Shown here: piece after piece, positions 1-6,647 of the stretch | How positions within the stretch are numbered: the stretch's first letter is position 1 | Layout of the letters: each line of letters starts with the position of its first letter | Made by a program: the position numbers and the translations under genes | The notes under the pieces: model-generated | The model's input: the letters and a program-made list of their open reading frames with translations, nothing else | Databases searched by the model: none | What the model was told of the DNA's origin: nothing | From: Gemmatimonadota bacterium | GTDB taxonomy: Bacteria > Gemmatimonadota > Gemmatimonadetes > Gemmatimonadales > Gemmatimonadaceae | Reading direction: 5' to 3' | NCBI GenBank assembly: GCA_028287205.1 | Contig: JAQBQC010000519.1 | Span: forward strand, 1-6,707 | DNA: 6,707 nt

Positions 1-722
1 TCGGAAAAGTCGTTCGGGTGCGGGCTGGTGAAGCGCAGCCGGCGCACGCCCGGCACCGAGCCCACCGCGCGCAGGAGATCCGCGAAGTCGTGCGTACCAT
101 CGTTGTACGAGTTCACGGTCTGCCCGAGCAGCGTGATCTCCGAGATCCCTGCGGCCACGGTCTCGCGCGCCTCGCGCTCGACATCGTGCAGCGCGCGGCT
201 CCGCTCGGGCCCGCGCGTGGTGGGCACGATGCAGTACGTGCACTTGTAGTCGCAGCCGCGCTGCACGGGAATCCAGGCGGTCACACCATCGAGTCTACGC
301 GCGCGAAAATCCTCGTAGTGCTCCTCGAGGTCGAAGTCGACCTTGGCCACACGCTCGCCGTTGCGCGCGCTCTCGATGAGCGACGGCAGCGCGCGGTAGC
401 CATCGGGCCCGATGACGAGGTCCACATGCTTCGCTCGATCGAGCAGCCGCGGTCCGAGCCGCTGCGCCATGCATCCCGTCACACCGAGCACCGTATCGGG
501 CTTCATGTGGCGCTTGAGCTCACCGATTCGCCCGAGCACCCGCTGCTCCGCGTGATCGCGAATCGCGCACGTGTTGACGAGGATCACGTCCGCACCCTCG
601 GGCCCGCTCACCGCACGATAGCCGTATTCCGCGAGGCGACCGAGCATCAACTCGGAGTCGCTCGCGTTCATCTGGCAGCCGTACGTCTCGATGTACACGG
701 TGGGGGACGAGTCGCTCGTCAT
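1..722 (-). CDS. miaB: tRNA-2-methylthio-N6-dimethylallyladenosine synthase MiaB (N-terminal part, runs off the window)
   Basis: MiaB is a radical-SAM methylthiotransferase that adds a methylthio group to C2 of N6-isopentenyladenosine at position 37 of tRNAs reading UNN codons. I translated 240 codons by hand from the ATG at 722; the C-terminal part, including the TRAM domain, is outside the window. The N-terminal methylthiotransferase domain holds three cluster cysteines: C16 in YGCQMN, C52 in NTCAIR and C84 in GCMAQ. The radical-SAM domain starts near residue 148 with CDYKCTYC (C157, C161, C164), followed by IVPTTRGPERSR and LLGQTVNSYND. RGPERSR and GQxVNSY favour MiaB over its relatives RimO and MtaB. 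No other in-frame ATG or GTG lies between the upstream stop and 722, so this start is the best one, although the Shine-Dalgarno match is weak. It is separated from the upstream Imm44-like gene by 126 bases and probably has its own promoter. Confidence 0.95.
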   Translation of the reverse strand, partial: MTSDSSPTVYIETYGCQMNASDSELMLGRLAEYGYRAVSGPEGADVILVNTCAIRDHAEQRVLGRIGELKRHMKPDTVLGVTGCMAQRLGPRLLDRAKHVDLVIGPDGYRALPSLIESARNGERVAKVDFDLEEHYEDFRARRLDGVTAWIPVQRGCDYKCTYCIVPTTRGPERSRALHDVEREARETVAAGISEITLLGQTVNSYNDGTHDFADLLRAVGSVPGVRRLRFTSPHPNDFS

Positions 723-789
723 GTCGCTCGGGATGACGGTTCCCGCGCTGAGTACGCGCCGGGGTGATTCCTGATTGGGCCAGGGGTGT

Positions 790-795
790 AAGCTA
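790..795 (-). promoter_or_regulatory. possible -10 element TAGCTT upstream of miaB
   Basis: On the minus strand TAGCTT lies about 68 bases before the miaB ATG, in the gap between the Imm44-like gene and miaB. It fits a loose TANNNT -10 pattern. The hexamer 17 bases upstream (TTCGCG) is a poor -35. The same hexamer occurs in two other gaps of this window, each time pointing at a downstream gene. It overlaps the right arm of the hairpin at 792-805. This is a weak assignment based on position and recurrence only. Confidence 0.22.
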
Positions 796-805
796 ACGAA
801 TTAGC
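792..805 (-). repeat. perfect short inverted repeat GCTAA-TTCG-TTAGC
   Basis: On the minus strand this reads GCTAA TTCG TTAGC: a perfect 5-bp stem closing a UUCG tetraloop, although with an A-U closing pair instead of the very stable C-G. No T-run follows (next bases TTACACCC), so it is a poor intrinsic terminator. Because it overlaps the candidate -10 element of miaB, a role as a small operator is as likely as one in RNA. Confidence 0.25.
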
Positions 806-825
806 GTTGGGCCGCGAATGTTACA

Positions 826-854
826 GGCTTCAGCGAGAATTACTCGCCTCAGCC
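826..854 (-). terminator. hairpin over the stop codon of the Imm44-like gene, possible transcript 3' end
   Basis: On the minus strand the arms are GGCT-GA-GGCGAG and CTCGCT-GA-AGCC around a TAATT loop. The inner stem is five Watson-Crick pairs plus a G-U pair, the outer stem is four pairs, and the two are joined by facing GA dinucleotides that could form tandem sheared G-A pairs. It spans the TGA of the Imm44-like gene (851-849), so it would fold at the end of the last cistron of the long minus-strand cluster. The bases after it are TGTAACATTC, with no T-tract. It could be a weak terminator or a 3'-end stabiliser. Confidence 0.35.
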
Positions 855-1262
855 GAGCCTCAGCCTCTCACGATCGACCTGGAACAGGGTAAGAACGTCG
901 TCGACGAGCGCGCCACCCTTGAACCCTCGTCCCGCCTTCCGCTGCAGATCTTCAATGGCAACTACGATGTTTCCGATCAGCAGTCGCACTCGATCTTCGA
1001 GATTGCCCGATCGGAACTCCTCGAAGGCAATGTACATGCGATAGTCCGCGCCGTGCTGCTTCCGCTGAAAAAGCTTGCGCTCATTCCGATCAGCTTCCCA
1101 CTCGGGCCGCATGATGATCGGAATGATGCCGATACTGCTCAGCGCAGGGCCGTAGTCCTTGTCAGCCAATGCATCGTTGAGACGCTTCTCAACCAGCTGC
1201 CTCACCGGTGTGTACAGATCGTACACGAGCGCATCGATCTCGCCGGATATGAAGAACTTCAC
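849..1262 (-). CDS. Imm44-like immunity protein (137 aa)
   Basis: A small cytoplasmic protein with no signal peptide or membrane segment. The opening MKFFISGEIDALVYD, the central block SIGIIPIIMRPEWEADRNER followed by KLFQRK and ADYRMYIAFEEF (about residues 43-83), and a helical C-terminal part ending near VDDVLTLF resemble, from memory, the Imm44 family (PF15571). That family is predicted to neutralise toxins of contact-dependent or polymorphic toxin systems. The start codon is GTG at 1262, 14 bases after the kinase stop, with no clear ribosome binding site; no ATG or GTG lies in frame between that stop and 1262. Its G+C is about 57 per cent by hand count over 901-1260, and third-position G+C about 72 per cent, clearly lower than its neighbours, which suggests transfer. 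No toxin gene is visible in the window. The coding call is firm; the family is moderately sure and the toxin partner unknown. Confidence 0.75.
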   Translation of the reverse strand: MKFFISGEIDALVYDLYTPVRQLVEKRLNDALADKDYGPALSSIGIIPIIMRPEWEADRNERKLFQRKQHGADYRMYIAFEEFRSGNLEDRVRLLIGNIVVAIEDLQRKAGRGFKGGALVDDVLTLFQVDRERLRLG

Positions 1263-1276
1263 TCGGGCAAATGGGG

Positions 1277-2452
1277 CTATGTACCGCGCGCCGCCGCCAA
1301 TTCCTGCATCGGCGGATTCACCGGGAGCGCCATGTGAAACTGGCTCCCCTTCCCCTCCGTGCTGCGCACCCAGATCCGTCCGCCGTGAACCTCCACCGCC
1401 AGCTTGCAGAACGCGAGGCCGAGTCCCGAGCTGCGCACACGCGGCACCTCCGGCTGCTTCGCGCGCTCGAACTTCCGGAAAATCAGCTCGTGATACTCCG
1501 GCGGAATGCCCGGCCCATTGTCAGCCACCGTGAACAGGATCCCGCCCGTCGCCGTGTCCCGGTGCGCCAGAATCGTGATCTGAACGCCGCTTCTCGTGTG
1601 GGTGAGTGCGTTCTGGATGAGATTCGCGAACACGCGCTTGAGCAGCCCCTTGTCCGCATTGATCACGGGCGCGTCCTCCGCCACATCCACGAACACCGTC
1701 GCGCCCTCCTGCTGAAAGCGCACATCCCACTCGTGCACGATCTCCGTCACGAACGCGCCGGGGGCAATCGGCGAGAGATCGAGATCGATCGCGTTCTCCT
1801 CGATGCGCGCGACCTCGAGCAGGTCGCCGATGAGTCCGAGCAGATCCTCCGCCTTGGACTCCGCGTCGCCGAGCACGCGGCGCTGCATCTCGCTCACCGC
1901 GCCGAAGTCGCCGTCGAGCGCCATCTCGAGCGATGCGAGCACGCTCGTAAGCGGCGTCTTGAGATCGTGCACGATCATCTTCATGAGATCGTCGCGCACC
2001 TTCTCCAGCTCGCGCAGCTTGCGATAGCTGTCGTCGAGCGCATCGGTCGCGAACTTGAGGCGGAGCAGCGAGCGCACGCGCGCGCTGAGAATCTGGCGGT
2101 TGTGCGGCTTCGTGAGAAAATCGTCGCCGCCGGCCTCGATGGCCTTCACGCGATCGGTCGTGTCGTTGAGCGCCGTCACGAAGATCACGGGAATGCGCTC
2201 GGTGCGCGGATCTCGCTTGAGCCTGCGACACACCTCGAATCCCGTCGATCGGTCGTCCACGCGCAGCGAGCCCGCGGGCATGGCGACATCGAGAATACAG
2301 AGATCCGGCTTGTTCGCGAAGCACATCTCGACCGCGCTCGGCCCGTCGGTGGCCGAGATGACGCGATAGCCGAGCATCGCCAACTGATCGTACAGAAGCT
2401 CGACGTTGGCGGGAACGTCGTCCGCTACCAGAATGAGCGGAACGTGCGTCAT
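1277..2452 (-). CDS. hybrid response regulator/sensor histidine kinase, REC-HisKA-HATPase_c (391 aa)
   Basis: A soluble two-component protein with its receiver domain first. The REC domain (about residues 4-135) has the acidic pair D11-D12, phosphoacceptor D55 in LCILDVAMP, T93 in FVTAL and K115 in LTKP. A short coiled-coil linker follows (about 138-155). The HisKA helix carries phosphoacceptor H162 in VHDLKTPL. The ATP-binding domain shows the N box around N277-N281 (NLIQNALTH), the G1 box DNGPGIP (311-317), the F box FRKFER and the G2 box SSGLGLAF (341-348). All catalytic residues are present. There is no transmembrane segment or DNA-binding domain, so its input must come through phosphorylation of D55 or an unseen partner, and its output through phosphotransfer. 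After MP at 58-59 there are 11 residues before GFEVC where most receivers have three, an insertion beside the active site. It starts 13 bases after the barrel gene; no strong ribosome binding site is seen. Confidence 0.93.
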   Translation of the reverse strand: MTHVPLILVADDVPANVELLYDQLAMLGYRVISATDGPSAVEMCFANKPDLCILDVAMPAGSLRVDDRSTGFEVCRRLKRDPRTERIPVIFVTALNDTTDRVKAIEAGGDDFLTKPHNRQILSARVRSLLRLKFATDALDDSYRKLRELEKVRDDLMKMIVHDLKTPLTSVLASLEMALDGDFGAVSEMQRRVLGDAESKAEDLLGLIGDLLEVARIEENAIDLDLSPIAPGAFVTEIVHEWDVRFQQEGATVFVDVAEDAPVINADKGLLKRVFANLIQNALTHTRSGVQITILAHRDTATGGILFTVADNGPGIPPEYHELIFRKFERAKQPEVPRVRSSGLGLAFCKLAVEVHGGRIWVRSTEGKGSQFHMALPVNPPMQELAAARGT

Positions 2453-2465
2453 GCAGCCCGGGTGC

Positions 2466-3596
2466 TCAGGGACGTATGAAGAATCCGGCGCTCACGATCC
2501 ATGCGTGCTCCGACACATCGGCGATATTCGCCGAGCGATTTGCCCGCGTGAGGGAAAGATCGACCCGCGACCGGCCGCGCGACACCGGAATCCCGAAGCC
2601 CAGGCTGTAGTCCGTCTCGCGCACCTCGGCCTGGTTCGCCTCGAAGGGCAGAATGCGATGCCGGTAGCCCAATCGCACTGGAAACTCCTGCCCGAACAGG
2701 CTCGGTGCGCGAACTTCCGCGCCGACTCCCCAGTCCCATCCATCAACGGCCTTCACCTGCGATTCCGCAAGCCCATTCATCGCGGACCAGCCATTCCATT
2801 CCGCATTCGCGGACAGCAGAAGCCCTGAAACGCCACCGAACACCGTTCCGAACCCGAGCCGCTTCGGCACGCGCGCGCTGCTCAACGTGGTGTCGTTGCG
2901 AAACGCGTGCATCGTGCCACCGGCGTCGCCGGAGACGCCGACGGACAGGATCGGCAACGGTCGCCACTCGACGCCGCCGCCGAACGAATGGCCGGTGTAG
3001 CTGAGCGTCGACGCCTGGGAGAAGAGCGCGAAGCTCGTGTCCGCGAAAGTGCGCGAGATGAGCAGGCGATTCTGGCCGGTGAGCACGTGCCCCGCGACGC
3101 CGACGCTCAATGTCGGCAGCACCAGGAACGAGACGGCCGCCCGCACGTCGTTGATCGCCCCGTCTGTCGAGAAGCTCTCGTTGTAGAGCGAGCTGTCTCC
3201 GGTCGCGAAGTGCGCGTACCCCGTGGACGACGTTTTCCACGTGCGATCGAGAAAGGTGGTTGACGACAGGCCGACGGTGAAACGCGGTCCGATGTTGAGT
3301 GCTCCAGAGATGATCGGGAAGCGCGCGGTGAGCGTGTTGTCCGTTCGCCCGTTCGCCTGCACGCGCCTGAACTCCGGATCATACTGGAAGTAGAGTCCCG
3401 GACGCCCCCACACCGCGAGCGTCGCCGGATTCACCGGCGACAGCGGATCGTTCTCCGCGATCGAGCCCCCCAGCCCCTCGGCGTGCGTCGAGAGACCGCC
3501 GGCGGGATAGCCGAAGCCCTGCGTGCTGAGCGTGCCTTGAGCAGCCGCGGATGACGCGAAGGTCGCGCAGAGAACGAGCGTACGAAGCGTTCGCAT
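2466..3596 (-). CDS. FadL/PorV-like outer-membrane beta-barrel protein (376 aa)
   Basis: A secreted outer-membrane protein. Residues 1-19 form a signal peptide ([10 protein letters not shown] followed by ATFASSAAA), with likely cleavage before Q20. The mature N-terminus has GLGGSIAENDPLSPVNPATLAVW (about 41-63), the glycine-rich block ending in an NPA motif that is typical of FadL and PorV/PorQ-type barrels. The rest is a run of alternating amphipathic strands with aromatic and Gly-rich turns. It ends DYSLGFGIPV, an arginine-rich turn, then EHAWIVSAGFFIRP, like the last strands of this superfamily. FadL proteins import hydrophobic compounds, and PorV works with type IX secretion; neither substrate can be read here. 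I chose the ATG at 3596 and not the longer frame from 3767, because it gives a clean signal peptide and overlaps the lipoprotein stop by one base (TGATG). The coupling suggests the two proteins work together in the outer membrane. Confidence 0.85.
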   Translation of the reverse strand: MRTLRTLVLCATFASSAAAQGTLSTQGFGYPAGGLSTHAEGLGGSIAENDPLSPVNPATLAVWGRPGLYFQYDPEFRRVQANGRTDNTLTARFPIISGALNIGPRFTVGLSSTTFLDRTWKTSSTGYAHFATGDSSLYNESFSTDGAINDVRAAVSFLVLPTLSVGVAGHVLTGQNRLLISRTFADTSFALFSQASTLSYTGHSFGGGVEWRPLPILSVGVSGDAGGTMHAFRNDTTLSSARVPKRLGFGTVFGGVSGLLLSANAEWNGWSAMNGLAESQVKAVDGWDWGVGAEVRAPSLFGQEFPVRLGYRHRILPFEANQAEVRETDYSLGFGIPVSRGRSRVDLSLTRANRSANIADVSEHAWIVSAGFFIRP

Positions 3597-4951
3597 CACG
3601 GGAGTCCGAACCCGCTGCGCGGGATGTAGGTCAGGTGCAATCGCGGCCGGAGCGAATCCGCTGCCGCACTGTTGGTATAGAGCAGAAAGCGCCGAGGGTC
3701 GCGTCCCTCGCCCGACGATTGCAGCACGATCGCCCGCTGCATGAGGCGCGGCCCTTCCGCGCGCCACAGCGTTACCAGGTTCGCGGTTTTCGACACGAGC
3801 ACGAGCGTATCCGTACGCGTCTCGTTCGGATTCACGCGCACCGCAAGCAGCGGCACCGTCGTCGGCTCGGCGAGCAATATCGCGGCCTTCGAGATGTCCA
3901 CCACGTTCGGACTTGCGATCACCACTCGTGGTGTGAGCGAGACCGAGTCGACGCGCGAGAAGGTTTGGTCGCCCTGTTGATGCAGGATCAGCGTGGCGCG
4001 AACAATGGTCGTCGACGAGTCGATCAGTGCGCTCGGAAGATTGAATCGCATGTACAGACGGCTCGAGGGCAGACCGCCCACGGGTCGGACGCTCGACGGC
4101 GCAGGCGGTGATCCCTTCAGCACGAGCTGGTAGTTCGCGAGATACTTGAATTCCGGTCCCCCGGAGGATTTGGAGACCGAGTAGTTCACGAAGCTCAGCG
4201 AGTCGATGGTGTCGGCGACCGTGGCCTTGCCCATGTACTGCAGAATCGAGCCGGTCTGCGAGGTCGCGCTGCTCGTCGAGGTGATCGGGAGGATTCCGAA
4301 TTGGGCGTTGCCGGCACCGCTGCTCCCGTAACCGAAGACACGAACGCCGAGTCGAATGCGTTTACCAGTGGTCACGTGCTGACGCACGAAGGCAGTGTCG
4401 AGCGGCACCGAGTGCGCGGTCGACACGGAATCCTTGTTCACGTTCAGCGTGCCGATCGCCGGACGGGTCAAGAACAGCTGGTGGATCGTGGCGGTGTCGA
4501 GGTCCGGCACGTTCGCATCGACGTCGATCACCTCGAAGCGGACGGAGTCGCGAATGAGCGATGTGTCCGGCGTCGACGTGAACTGCAGTGATGCAGCGGT
4601 CACGCTCGTGACGGGCACAAACGGCTTCGTGGTGTCGGTGCGCGGAAAATTCCGCTGCAGCGAGTCGTAGCGGAGCACGGCGCCGGACACGACGCTGTCG
4701 CCGTGCGAGTCCGCGTAGCGCGCGACGAGCAGCTGGGTCTCGGTGCCGAGGGGCGGCATGCCGTTCACGATCTCGGTGGTGTCGAACACCTGGTCGGCTA
4801 CGAGCACGGTGTCGTGCACCTCGAGCTGCTGTCCGGGACAGAGCGTCGGGCACGCCGCTCCTCCGGCGAGATTCTCCTGGCATGCGGCGAGTGCGAGGAG
4901 AGCGAAGCCAAGGAATGGAAGCAGGCGGTGCCGTGCGCGGTGCACAATCAT
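3596..4951 (-). CDS. lipoprotein with two beta-sandwich-like halves, DNRLRE-like C-terminus (451 aa)
   Basis: Residues 1-23 are a lipoprotein signal peptide (basic start, hydrophobic [14 protein letters not shown]) with lipobox LAAC and lipidated C24. Two more cysteines follow (C34, C38), then a Thr/Asp/Val-rich, beta-rich body without membrane segments. The C-terminal half (about 290-443) reads [25 protein letters not shown] and finally RPRLHLTYI. This matches the layout of DNRLRE-type jelly-roll domains (a strand with RFxL, a SATLxL strand, a closing PxLxxTY strand). The first half (about 72-222) has a similar order: [20 protein letters not shown], then VRFEVIDVD. It may therefore be a diverged repeat. 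The layout also recalls the Bacteroidota DUF4270 lipoproteins. The function is unknown; a surface-exposed binding or scaffold role is an inference. Its ATG shares ATGA with the cdd stop, and its TGA overlaps the barrel start. Confidence 0.8.
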   Translation of the reverse strand: MIVHRARHRLLPFLGFALLALAACQENLAGGAACPTLCPGQQLEVHDTVLVADQVFDTTEIVNGMPPLGTETQLLVARYADSHGDSVVSGAVLRYDSLQRNFPRTDTTKPFVPVTSVTAASLQFTSTPDTSLIRDSVRFEVIDVDANVPDLDTATIHQLFLTRPAIGTLNVNKDSVSTAHSVPLDTAFVRQHVTTGKRIRLGVRVFGYGSSGAGNAQFGILPITSTSSATSQTGSILQYMGKATVADTIDSLSFVNYSVSKSSGGPEFKYLANYQLVLKGSPPAPSSVRPVGGLPSSRLYMRFNLPSALIDSSTTIVRATLILHQQGDQTFSRVDSVSLTPRVVIASPNVVDISKAAILLAEPTTVPLLAVRVNPNETRTDTLVLVSKTANLVTLWRAEGPRLMQRAIVLQSSGEGRDPRRFLLYTNSAAADSLRPRLHLTYIPRSGFGLP

Positions 4952-5358
4952 GAGCGAGGCAGAGAATTCGATGTGAAAGGCGCGGGGAGCAGCTGGTCGA
5001 GCGACCAGTGCGACTCCGCGCCAGCAGTCGTGCAGCTGGTGATCTCGAGCGATGGCGCAAACTCCGAGAGCACCTGACGACAGATCCCGCAGGGTGCGGC
5101 CGGCGTGGAGCCCTCCGTGACGATCACCAGCGATGTGAAGTTGCGCTCACCCTGCGCGACCGCCGACATCACGGCAGCCCGCTCCGCGCAAATCGTGGCG
5201 CCGTATGATGCGTTTTCCACATTGCATCCCGTGAACATCCTGCCGCCGGCGGAGGCGAGCGCGGCTCCCACGCGAAAGTTCGAATAGGGAGCGTACGCCC
5301 GTGTCATCACCGATAGCGCGGCGGCACGGAGAGCGTCGGTCGGGGCCGCATCGGTCAT
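4948..5358 (-). CDS. cdd: cytidine deaminase (136 aa)
   Basis: Cytosolic zinc enzyme of pyrimidine salvage that hydrolyses cytidine and deoxycytidine to uridine and deoxyuridine plus ammonia. The 136 residues match the usual length of the small, homotetrameric class. [13 protein letters not shown] (22-34) and the substrate-binding [10 protein letters not shown] (44-53) are present. The zinc site is C57 and catalytic E59 in TICAER, with C90 and C93 in PCGICRQ. The C-terminus ([10 protein letters not shown]) is also family-like. The frame is open upstream to 5526, but that extension looks non-coding; [11 protein letters not shown] is the expected N-terminus. There is no clear Shine-Dalgarno site, but the ATG shares ATGA with a small upstream ORF, so it may be translated by coupling. 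Its own stop shares ATGA with the lipoprotein start. It is the first firm gene of the overlapping cluster. Confidence 0.95.
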   Translation of the reverse strand: MTDAAPTDALRAAALSVMTRAYAPYSNFRVGAALASAGGRMFTGCNVENASYGATICAERAAVMSAVAQGERNFTSLVIVTEGSTPAAPCGICRQVLSEFAPSLEITSCTTAGAESHWSLDQLLPAPFTSNSLPRS

Positions 5359-5444
5359 TCGGCCGTGGGAAAGCGCAGGTCGTCCTCGGGAAGTGTCTGG
5401 TCGATGTCCGAAATGCCGGCCACCCAAGGTGTCCGAACCCTCAT
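5355..5444 (-). CDS. possible 29-aa ORF coupled to cdd (leader peptide or gene remnant)
   Basis: From the ATG at 5444 an ORF reads [15 protein letters not shown] and ends in an acidic stretch, [11 protein letters not shown]. Its TGA lies inside the ATGA that also holds the cdd start. About 72 per cent of its codons end in G or C by hand count, near coding level for this window but above what I would expect by chance only slightly. It has a weak G-rich stretch (GGGG) five to eight bases upstream. The same frame stays open to 5702, but the part beyond 5548 is a shadow of alr. It could be a leader ORF that feeds ribosomes to cdd, the tail of a decayed gene, or chance. I do not recognise it. Confidence 0.3.
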   Translation of the reverse strand: MRVRTPWVAGISDIDQTLPEDDLRFPTAE

Positions 5445-5467
5445 TGAACCCCGCAGTCGCGGTTCGG
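5433..5467 (-). repeat. 7-bp inverted repeat CCGAACC / GGTTCGG in the alr-cdd gap
   Basis: The arms at 5433-5439 and 5461-5467 are perfect complements, separated by 21 bases. They lie 75-109 bases before the cdd ATG and downstream of the possible -10 element at 5486-5491, so the repeat would be in the cdd leader RNA, with one arm inside the small ORF. There is no T-tract, so it is not a convincing terminator for alr. It could be an operator, a leader hairpin or chance. Confidence 0.25.
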
Positions 5468-5485
5468 TGCCCCGCAACTCGCCCA

Positions 5486-5491
5486 AAGCTA
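5486..5491 (-). promoter_or_regulatory. possible -10 element TAGCTT upstream of cdd
   Basis: On the minus strand the sequence CCTAGTAGCTTTGGG lies in the alr-cdd gap, about 130 bases before the cdd ATG and about 40 before the small ORF. TAGCTT fits a TANNNT-type -10 element, but no TTGACA-like -35 is found 16-18 bases upstream. It would supply the whole tight cdd-to-Imm44 cluster with its own transcript start, independent of alr. Weak evidence. Confidence 0.25.
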
Positions 5492-5547
5492 CTAGGATGC
5501 CGGACTGGAGCCCACCACTCACACACCTTTGACGCACGTTCGTCGAG

Positions 5548-6624
5548 TCATTCGCCACCGTGATAGTGGCGTGGCAAGCGCGCGCGCAGCCCGGTGAGAA
5601 TCTCGTACGGACTCGCGCTCGCCTGCTCCGCCAGGTCGAGCACGTCGATCCGCTCCGCGCCATCGCGTCCGAGCAGCGTGGCGATGTCGCCGATCTTCGC
5701 ATCGAGCCCTGTCACATCGAGCATCGTCATGTCCATCGTCACCACGCCCACCACGGATGCCCTGCGCCCGGCCACCAGCGCGTGGGCACGATTGCCGAGC
5801 GAGCGACGGTAGCCGTCGGCGTACCCGACTGGAAGTGTCGCGATGCGCGTGTCCCGCTCCACGCGATGGGTCGCGTCGTAACTCACGCTCTCGCCCGCAA
5901 GCACGGTTCGCAGCTCCACGATGCGCGCGCGGAGCGACACGACCGGCTCGGGCTGCACGATCCTTCCCCCGCCGACCGGCACGCCGTAGAGAAAAATTCC
6001 GGGCCGGCCGAGGCTCCAGCGCGAGTGCTCGCGCCGCGCGAGCGCCGCGGAATTCTCCGCGTGGAGGAGCGCCGGCGCTGCCGGCATCGCCGCGAGCCCG
6101 CGCTCGAAGCGCATCTCCTGCTCGGCGAGCGAGCCGTCGTCGAGCGCGGCCGAGTGAAAGTGCGTGAAAGCGCCCTCCGGCGGATGCTCGCGAAGCTCGG
6201 CCGCGAGATCGCCGACTTTGTCCCAGCGCACGCCCGCGCGCGACATCCCCGTGTCGATCGCGAGGTGCCACGCGCCACCATCGATGCTCGCCCACCGCGC
6301 GATCGCGCGGGCGGACGCGAGCGCGGGGGTGAGCTGTGCGTCGCGCACCGCGCGGAGCTCGTCGACCTCGACTGATGTAAAGAGCACGATCGGACGTCCG
6401 ATTCCGGCGTCGCGGAGCTCGCGTCCCTCTTCGATGGTGGCGACACCGTAGCCCCATGGCGCGAGCTGCTCGAGCGCGCGCGCCACGCGCACGGCACCCA
6501 CACCGTACGCATCCGCCTTCACCATCGGCAGCATCCCGGGTGTGCGCGACGCCATCGCGCGTGCGTTGCGCACGACCGCGTCGAGATCGATCTCGATCCA
6601 GCCGCGCGTCAGACGCATTGGCAT
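5548..6624 (-). CDS. alr: alanine racemase (358 aa)
   Basis: PLP-dependent cytosolic enzyme that interconverts L- and D-alanine and supplies D-alanine for peptidoglycan. The N-terminal TIM-barrel begins WIEIDLDAVVRNARA. The PLP lysine is K36 in MVKADAYGVG (family VVKANAYGHG). Further marks are HLAIDTGMSRAGV (120-132), HAENSAA (188-194) and RPGIFLYGV (207-215). The catalytic tyrosine of the C-terminal domain is Y249 in SVSYDATHRV, followed by PVGYADGYRR (265-274), MDMTMLDVT (297-305) and the terminal SPYEILTGLRARLPRHY. Length is normal. The usual cysteine before the MDM motif is a threonine here, which is not expected to abolish activity. The start is the ATG at 6624; a second in-frame ATG at 6618 is equally possible, and neither has a strong ribosome binding site. 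About 190 bases separate it from cdd. Confidence 0.96.
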   Translation of the reverse strand: MPMRLTRGWIEIDLDAVVRNARAMASRTPGMLPMVKADAYGVGAVRVARALEQLAPWGYGVATIEEGRELRDAGIGRPIVLFTSVEVDELRAVRDAQLTPALASARAIARWASIDGGAWHLAIDTGMSRAGVRWDKVGDLAAELREHPPEGAFTHFHSAALDDGSLAEQEMRFERGLAAMPAAPALLHAENSAALARREHSRWSLGRPGIFLYGVPVGGGRIVQPEPVVSLRARIVELRTVLAGESVSYDATHRVERDTRIATLPVGYADGYRRSLGNRAHALVAGRRASVVGVVTMDMTMLDVTGLDAKIGDIATLLGRDGAERIDVLDLAEQASASPYEILTGLRARLPRHYHGGE

Positions 6625-6647
6625 TGCCGCGTGCGCCCGCGCAGGAA

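Noticed and set aside
18..767. Long plus-strand frame opposite miaB (249 codons).
   Set aside because: It is an antisense shadow rich in Arg, His and Ala; the minus-strand reading has all MiaB cysteine motifs.
807..1337. Plus-strand frame of 176 codons opposite the Imm44-like gene, an alternative reading of this lower-GC region.
   Set aside because: It overlaps the kinase stop and has no recognisable pattern, while the minus-strand frame has a balanced protein composition and family-like blocks.
1271..2479. Plus-strand frame of 402 codons opposite the kinase.
   Set aside because: Antisense shadow caused by GC-rich codon bias; the minus-strand frame has complete REC, HisKA and HATPase motifs.
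3597..3767. N-terminal extension of the beta-barrel gene to 3767.
   Set aside because: It would bury the signal peptide at residues 58-76 and overlap the lipoprotein gene by 57 codons; the start at 3596 gives a clean signal peptide.
5359..5526. N-terminal extension of cytidine deaminase (frame open from 5526, 192 aa).
   Set aside because: The added 56 residues ([13 protein letters not shown] onward) do not resemble the family, which begins close to [11 protein letters not shown], and would make the protein abnormally long.
5553..5571. Perfect hairpin CGCCAC-7-GTGGCG at the 3' end of alr as a terminator.
   Set aside because: It lies inside the last codons of alr, has no T-tract after it, and is explained by the coding sequence for HYHGG.
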